Assembly: GCF_017916325.1 (NCBI RefSeq)
Contig: NC_090139.1
Span: 1-64,000 of the forward strand
DNA length: 64,000 nt
Direction of reading: 5' to 3'
From: Leishmania martiniquensis
Taxonomy: Eukaryota > Euglenozoa > Kinetoplastea > Trypanosomatida > Trypanosomatidae
The notes beneath the pieces are model-generated. The model was not told the DNA's origin. It saw only the letters and a program-made list of their open reading frames with translations, and searched no databases. A program made the position numbers and the translations under genes. Of the stretch, positions 60,380 through 64,000 are shown one piece after another (positions within the stretch are counted from its first letter, which is position 1; each line of letters opens with the position of its first letter).

Positions 60380-62503
60380 ATGCGCAGCTCCAGCCGGGAC
60401 TCCCTCGCAGTGGCAGCCGTGGCGGCTTGCCTTGCCTTGCTCGTCAGTGTAGGCACGTGTGTCTTCGACTCCGAGGAACTCAGTGGTGCGTCTTTCAGCT
60501 TTGTCGGCTGGTCTCCCGCCAGTAAGGAGGAGTCTTACCAGAGCTGTACCCTTACCAATGGGGTATTCACAATCCAAGGCGCCGCAGGATCTCTTTCGGA
60601 CGACTTCACGCTGCCCCCCGGAATCCTACGGTTCTCCAGCTTGAGCCTGTCGAACGGCTACATTGTCATTGATAAGCACTTCCCCCGGAAGACCGAAATT
60701 ACTATTAAAGGCGCCAGCGGTACGGTCGCGGCGGGGAAGCCTTTCATCGACGCCGACACGGCCATCTACTCGGACCAGCTCAGCATCGTAGTAATGGACT
60801 CAACCTTCAGCTGGGCCGCCGCGCAGTCGGGTCAGAGCGTGGTACGCGCGCCGTCCACCATCCAGCTCTCCAGCTCCCTCTTCGTGCTCGGCAGCACTCT
60901 GAAGCACGCCTCGTCTGCCGTCGAAGTGACAGGCCCAAGTAGCATCTCGCAGAAGTCGGCACTGGCGGTGGACTACGCTAAGTGCACCGGCTGTGCAGAG
61001 GGCCTCGTGCACTTCACCGACTTCGCGAGGGTGTGGGACCGCAGCATACTTCGCATCTCCCACTCCAGCGTCCGGGGCGCCGCTGGCAAGCCGCTGCTCG
61101 GCATGGCCCGGAGTGGCCGTATGGTGGTGGACAACAGTCTGTACGTCGTCGAAAATGTGTCATCGGCCACCAGTCACCTCATCGACGCTGCCGTCAGCAT
61201 GGGCGCCGGTGCGCGGGTGACCCTTCGGGCCGTGACGGTGAAGAGCATTGGTGCCACGATGTCCGGCAGTGTCACAGCGCAGCTCGTATTCGCCGACGAC
61301 ATCCCCCAAAACATTCCCTCCATCGCCGAGGTGCCGAGCACCGGCTGCGCCGCGGCCTGCGTCCCGACGGCCACCGCCGACTCCGCTTGCACATGCAACT
61401 GTGGTACGGACATGCCATACAAAAACTTTTGCACGGCAATGGCTGACCCCTACGCGACGTACGCCTACCTCGAATGCTCGCCGGGATGCACGAAGTGCTT
61501 CAATGAGACTGCCTGCCTCGAGTGCGGACCGAGCTATGAGAAGTTGCCCGACATGACGTGTTCGCTGAGAACGATACCGTGTAAGGACCCGAACTGCAAC
61601 ACCTGCACCGCTTATGGCCAGTGTACCGCATGCAAGGATGGCTACGGCCTCACCTCCGCCAACGCTTGCGTTCGCTGCAGCGTAGCAGATTGCAAGAGCT
61701 GCCCTGTTGACGCTAACGTGTGCATCATGTGCCTTGATGGCAGCGAGCCGGTCAACAATATGTGCCCTTGCACCGATGTCAACTGTGCCAGCTGCCCCAG
61801 CGACACCAGCACGTGCACTGAGTGCAAGGACGGCTACGGTCTCGTGGACGGCGCCTGTGTGGAGTGTCAGGAGGAGCACTGTGTCCACTGCGACGACGAC
61901 GCCAAGAAGTGCACAAAATGCGCGCCGTCCTACTACCTCACCCCACTGCTCACCTGCTCCCCGGTGCCGTGCAATATCGAGCACTGCGCCAAGTGCGACC
62001 CGCAGAAGCCGTCGCGCTGCCAGGAGTGTGCGGCCCCCTATGTGGTCGACAGCTACGACGGCCTCTGCAGGCTCTCCGACGTCTGCGCGGTGCCCAACTG
62101 CAAGACGTGCAAGCCCGATACCTCCAGGCTGTGCGCCGAGTGTGACGCCGGCTACACTCTCTCCGCCGACGCAACGAGCTGCAACGACCCGACCACGCAG
62201 CCGTGCAATGTGGAGCACTGCAGCACATGCGTGGAGGGCGACAGCACCCGCTGCGCCTACTGCGACAGCGGCTACTACGTTTCCAACGGCAAGTGCGAGG
62301 CCGTGCAGGCGTGCTACGTGTCCAACTGTGCGCAGTGCATGCTGAGTGACAGCACCAGGTGCTCCACATGCATAAACGGGTACCTGCTCACATCATCCTA
62401 CCGCTGCGTCTCGCAGACCATTGTCAACGACGTGGCCGCGCCATATCCTCTGTGGATGGCCGTCACCGTGCTGCTCACCTCCGTCCTCGCGTACCTAGCG
62501 TAG
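60380..62503 (+). CDS. GPI-type surface-antigen-like protein 3 (mosaic)
   Basis: This 707-aa protein starts MRSSSRDSLAVAAVAACLALL (signal peptide). Residues about 30-330 resemble the beta-helix-like region of antigen 1: compare ALAVDYAKCTGCAEGLVHF here with VLAIDYSRCDKCTNALVDI there. A Cys-rich junction follows (CTCNCGTDMPYKNFC, then ECSPGCTKCFNETACLEC). From the motif CTDVNCASCPSDTSTC to the end the protein is identical to antigen 2, including the hydrophobic GPI-type tail. It is therefore a chimera of the two neighbouring gene types, in frame and apparently functional. ATG 60380 is chosen over the open upstream sequence because it begins the signal peptide directly after the shared 5' flank. 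Confidence 0.9.
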   Translation: MRSSSRDSLAVAAVAACLALLVSVGTCVFDSEELSGASFSFVGWSPASKEESYQSCTLTNGVFTIQGAAGSLSDDFTLPPGILRFSSLSLSNGYIVIDKHFPRKTEITIKGASGTVAAGKPFIDADTAIYSDQLSIVVMDSTFSWAAAQSGQSVVRAPSTIQLSSSLFVLGSTLKHASSAVEVTGPSSISQKSALAVDYAKCTGCAEGLVHFTDFARVWDRSILRISHSSVRGAAGKPLLGMARSGRMVVDNSLYVVENVSSATSHLIDAAVSMGAGARVTLRAVTVKSIGATMSGSVTAQLVFADDIPQNIPSIAEVPSTGCAAACVPTATADSACTCNCGTDMPYKNFCTAMADPYATYAYLECSPGCTKCFNETACLECGPSYEKLPDMTCSLRTIPCKDPNCNTCTAYGQCTACKDGYGLTSANACVRCSVADCKSCPVDANVCIMCLDGSEPVNNMCPCTDVNCASCPSDTSTCTECKDGYGLVDGACVECQEEHCVHCDDDAKKCTKCAPSYYLTPLLTCSPVPCNIEHCAKCDPQKPSRCQECAAPYVVDSYDGLCRLSDVCAVPNCKTCKPDTSRLCAECDAGYTLSADATSCNDPTTQPCNVEHCSTCVEGDSTRCAYCDSGYYVSNGKCEAVQACYVSNCAQCMLSDSTRCSTCINGYLLTSSYRCVSQTIVNDVAAPYPLWMAVTVLLTSVLAYLA

Positions 62504-63112
62504 TGCGCAGCGGCATGTAAGCAGTCCTCACTCCCATCCTCCCACATGTGCACAAGCATAAGCAACGGACAGGCACGGGTGGCGGGGGAGGCAGCGCTGC
62601 CCCCGTCCACACACACGCACACACACACCTCTGTCTGCCTGCCGTACTTTTCTTCAGTTGTTTCGACTCTTTTCTTTTTTTCTCCGCTGCCGCGCTCGCG
62701 CACTGCGGCCCCCTCCCCACCCCCTCTCGCCCTCCTCGCTATTCCTTCGTTACGTTCAGCACCTTTCTCGGGCAGCAGCACCCTCTCCTCTCCGCGCATC
62801 GCCGCCCTTCCAGGCACAGCTGTGTACGTGTCTATGCGTCTGGTGAGGGAGGGTGATTGTGTATGCATGTGTGTGTGTGTGCTCGGCCCCGGCCCCGACG
62901 TCTCACCAGCATGTGCACAGCTACGCCAACAACTATAAACTCTCCTGCGCACCTTGCCCACCTCCTCACCCCACCCCGCCCCCGCAGCGGTTGGCGGGGT
63001 CGGTGAGCACGAGGGCAGCGCCACTACGACAACCCCGAGCAGGGGAGGGCAGAGCTCATGCTCGAGCGCGACGGCGTCGCCTTCGAGTCCTCCTTCGGGG
63101 TCACGGCCGCAC
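61769..63112 (+). repeat. 1,344-bp segmental duplication, copy 2
   Basis: This is the second copy of 58807-60150, covering the C-terminal half of antigen 3, its stop codon and 609 bp of downstream DNA. Both ends are abrupt: CCTTG becomes homologous at TGCACC, and homology ends after CGGCCGCAC. Confidence 0.93.
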
Positions 63113-63601
63113 CCCTCCCGCAACGGAGAAGTTTTGCGTGATGCCCAGACGTGTTACACGATCGCGGCCTTCTGTGGTGAGTGTAGTGGACCAAGAGTGG
63201 GTCGTTTCGTGCTACTGGAGAGAAGGAGTTGTCTCGGCCGACTGTGTGGGCGGTGTACTCTGCCCATCCCCTCTCTGTTCCTCCTTACTTTGATGCGCGA
63301 ACGCTCCCGCCAATCTACTCGGCTTCCTTCTCAAACCCATCGAATGTACGGCGGTGGGCGGCCGCGTGGGCAGAGACGCTTAGGCAATAAATCTGCGCGT
63401 TTCTGCCCTGAATAATACTGCTCGCACGTCATATAAGTTTTGCGTTCGTGTGCACCCGAAAGTCGTCGAGTCGCAGTGCTTCACCGCTGGCGGTGTCGTC
63501 CCTCTCTTCGCTCTCCGAAGTCGCACAGGTCGGCCCTTTCATCGACGCACTTTTGGCCGCTGCTCTACGCCCTCTCCTCCTCTCAGAGAGCGATCGAAAC
63601 G
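62504..63601. other. intergenic region between antigen genes
   Basis: To 63112 this is the duplicated block. The remaining 490 bases are unrelated to the other intergenic regions and precede the partial fourth antigen gene; a T/C-rich tract lies at about 63495-63590 (CTCTCCTCCTCTCAGAG), with CAG/GAG acceptors before the ATG. Confidence 0.55.
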
Positions 63602-64000
63602 ATGCACAGGAGGCACCTACCGATGGCCGTTGTGCTAGTGGTCGTGGCGTGGTCGGTGGTCGGGGCCTCTGATGCAGGCAGCCTCTCGTACCCGAGTACG
63701 CCGTCGAGCAGGAGGGGCAACAGCAGCCGACTTTTGCAGAGTGTTGGTGGAGCCGAAGAATTGTCGCCCGCTTCAACCACGACGACGTCGACCACGGGGA
63801 GCACGAAGACTTCTGTGTGTGCTGTTCAAAACTGCGTCACCTGCGAGAGCACAAACCCCAGCGTGTGCGTGAAATGCAGCGGGGACTACAAGGTCGACCG
63901 CCTCGGCCAGTGCATGGTCGCTGGCTCCTGCAACGTCAACCACTGCGCCGTGTGCTACCCAGACGACAGCAGGCGGTGTTCGACTTGTGCCTCGAGATAT
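63602..64000 (+). CDS. surface-antigen-like protein 4 (partial, runs off the window)
   Basis: An open frame of 133 codons from ATG 63602 continues past the window end. It begins MHRRHLPMAVVLVVVAWSV, a signal peptide (cleavage near VGASDAG), followed by a Ser/Thr-rich linker and then Cys modules of the same type as antigens 2 and 3 (NCVTCESTNPSVCVKCSGDY and HCAVCYPDDSRRCSTC). It is thus another member of the array, lacking the beta-helix-like N-terminal region. The C-terminus and GPI signal are not visible. Confidence 0.85.
   Translation, partial: MHRRHLPMAVVLVVVAWSVVGASDAGSLSYPSTPSSRRGNSSRLLQSVGGAEELSPASTTTTSTTGSTKTSVCAVQNCVTCESTNPSVCVKCSGDYKVDRLGQCMVAGSCNVNHCAVCYPDDSRRCSTCASRY

Overview
This window is the left end of a chromosome from a trypanosomatid of the Leishmania group (Leishmaniinae). 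The evidence is: (i) CCCTAA-type telomeric repeats at base 1; (ii) GC-rich, intron-less genes that all lie on one strand and are separated by long pyrimidine-rich intergenic tracts, as expected of a polycistronic, trans-spliced unit; (iii) kinetoplastid-specific genes, above all the separate small subunit of DNA topoisomerase IB with its SKINY active site; (iv) a telomere-associated tyrosine-recombinase retroelement of the TATE/VIPER kind. The gene order (Ca2+-ATPase, pteridine-type transporter, TOP1S, surface-antigen-like genes) is what I remember for the start of Leishmania chromosome 4. That is recalled knowledge, not a search result. The species cannot be fixed from sequence alone; TATE elements are known from Leishmania (Viannia) and relatives.

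Layout. 1-1402: telomeric DNA, including an AT-rich degenerate block and a long uniform CCCTTAA array. 1403 to about 7575: one TATE-like retroelement on the minus strand, with its 5' side toward the chromosome interior. Its order is Gag-like, Ulp1-like cysteine protease, tyrosine recombinase, reverse transcriptase/RNase H. The Gag frame ends on a canonical -1 slippery heptamer followed by a perfect 7-bp hairpin, so protease is probably made by ribosomal frameshifting. 7576-10787: AT-richer gene-free DNA between divergent units, probably where rightward transcription starts.

10788-53714: a single rightward gene cluster. It holds a SERCA-type Ca2+-ATPase, a folate/biopterin transporter pseudogene with one in-frame stop, a degenerate phosphodiesterase-like protein, a 76-aa membrane protein, a CCCH zinc-finger protein, a rhodanese-like protein without its cysteine, a coiled-coil protein, the topoisomerase IB small subunit, an eEF1A-methyltransferase-like protein, a short mitochondrial-type protein, a 1,883-aa helical-repeat protein, a Kar5/GEX1-like nuclear-fusion protein, a coiled-coil protein, exosome subunit RRP40 and two unknowns. 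A nearly identical 360-397 bp interspersed repeat occurs four times (A+, B-, C-, D+) between these genes.

54271-64000: an array of GPI-type surface-antigen-like genes (three complete or partial Cys-rich members plus one member dominated by a beta-helix-like domain). The third gene is a mosaic: its N-terminal half resembles the first gene and its C-terminal half plus downstream DNA is a 1,344-bp copy of the second gene's tail.
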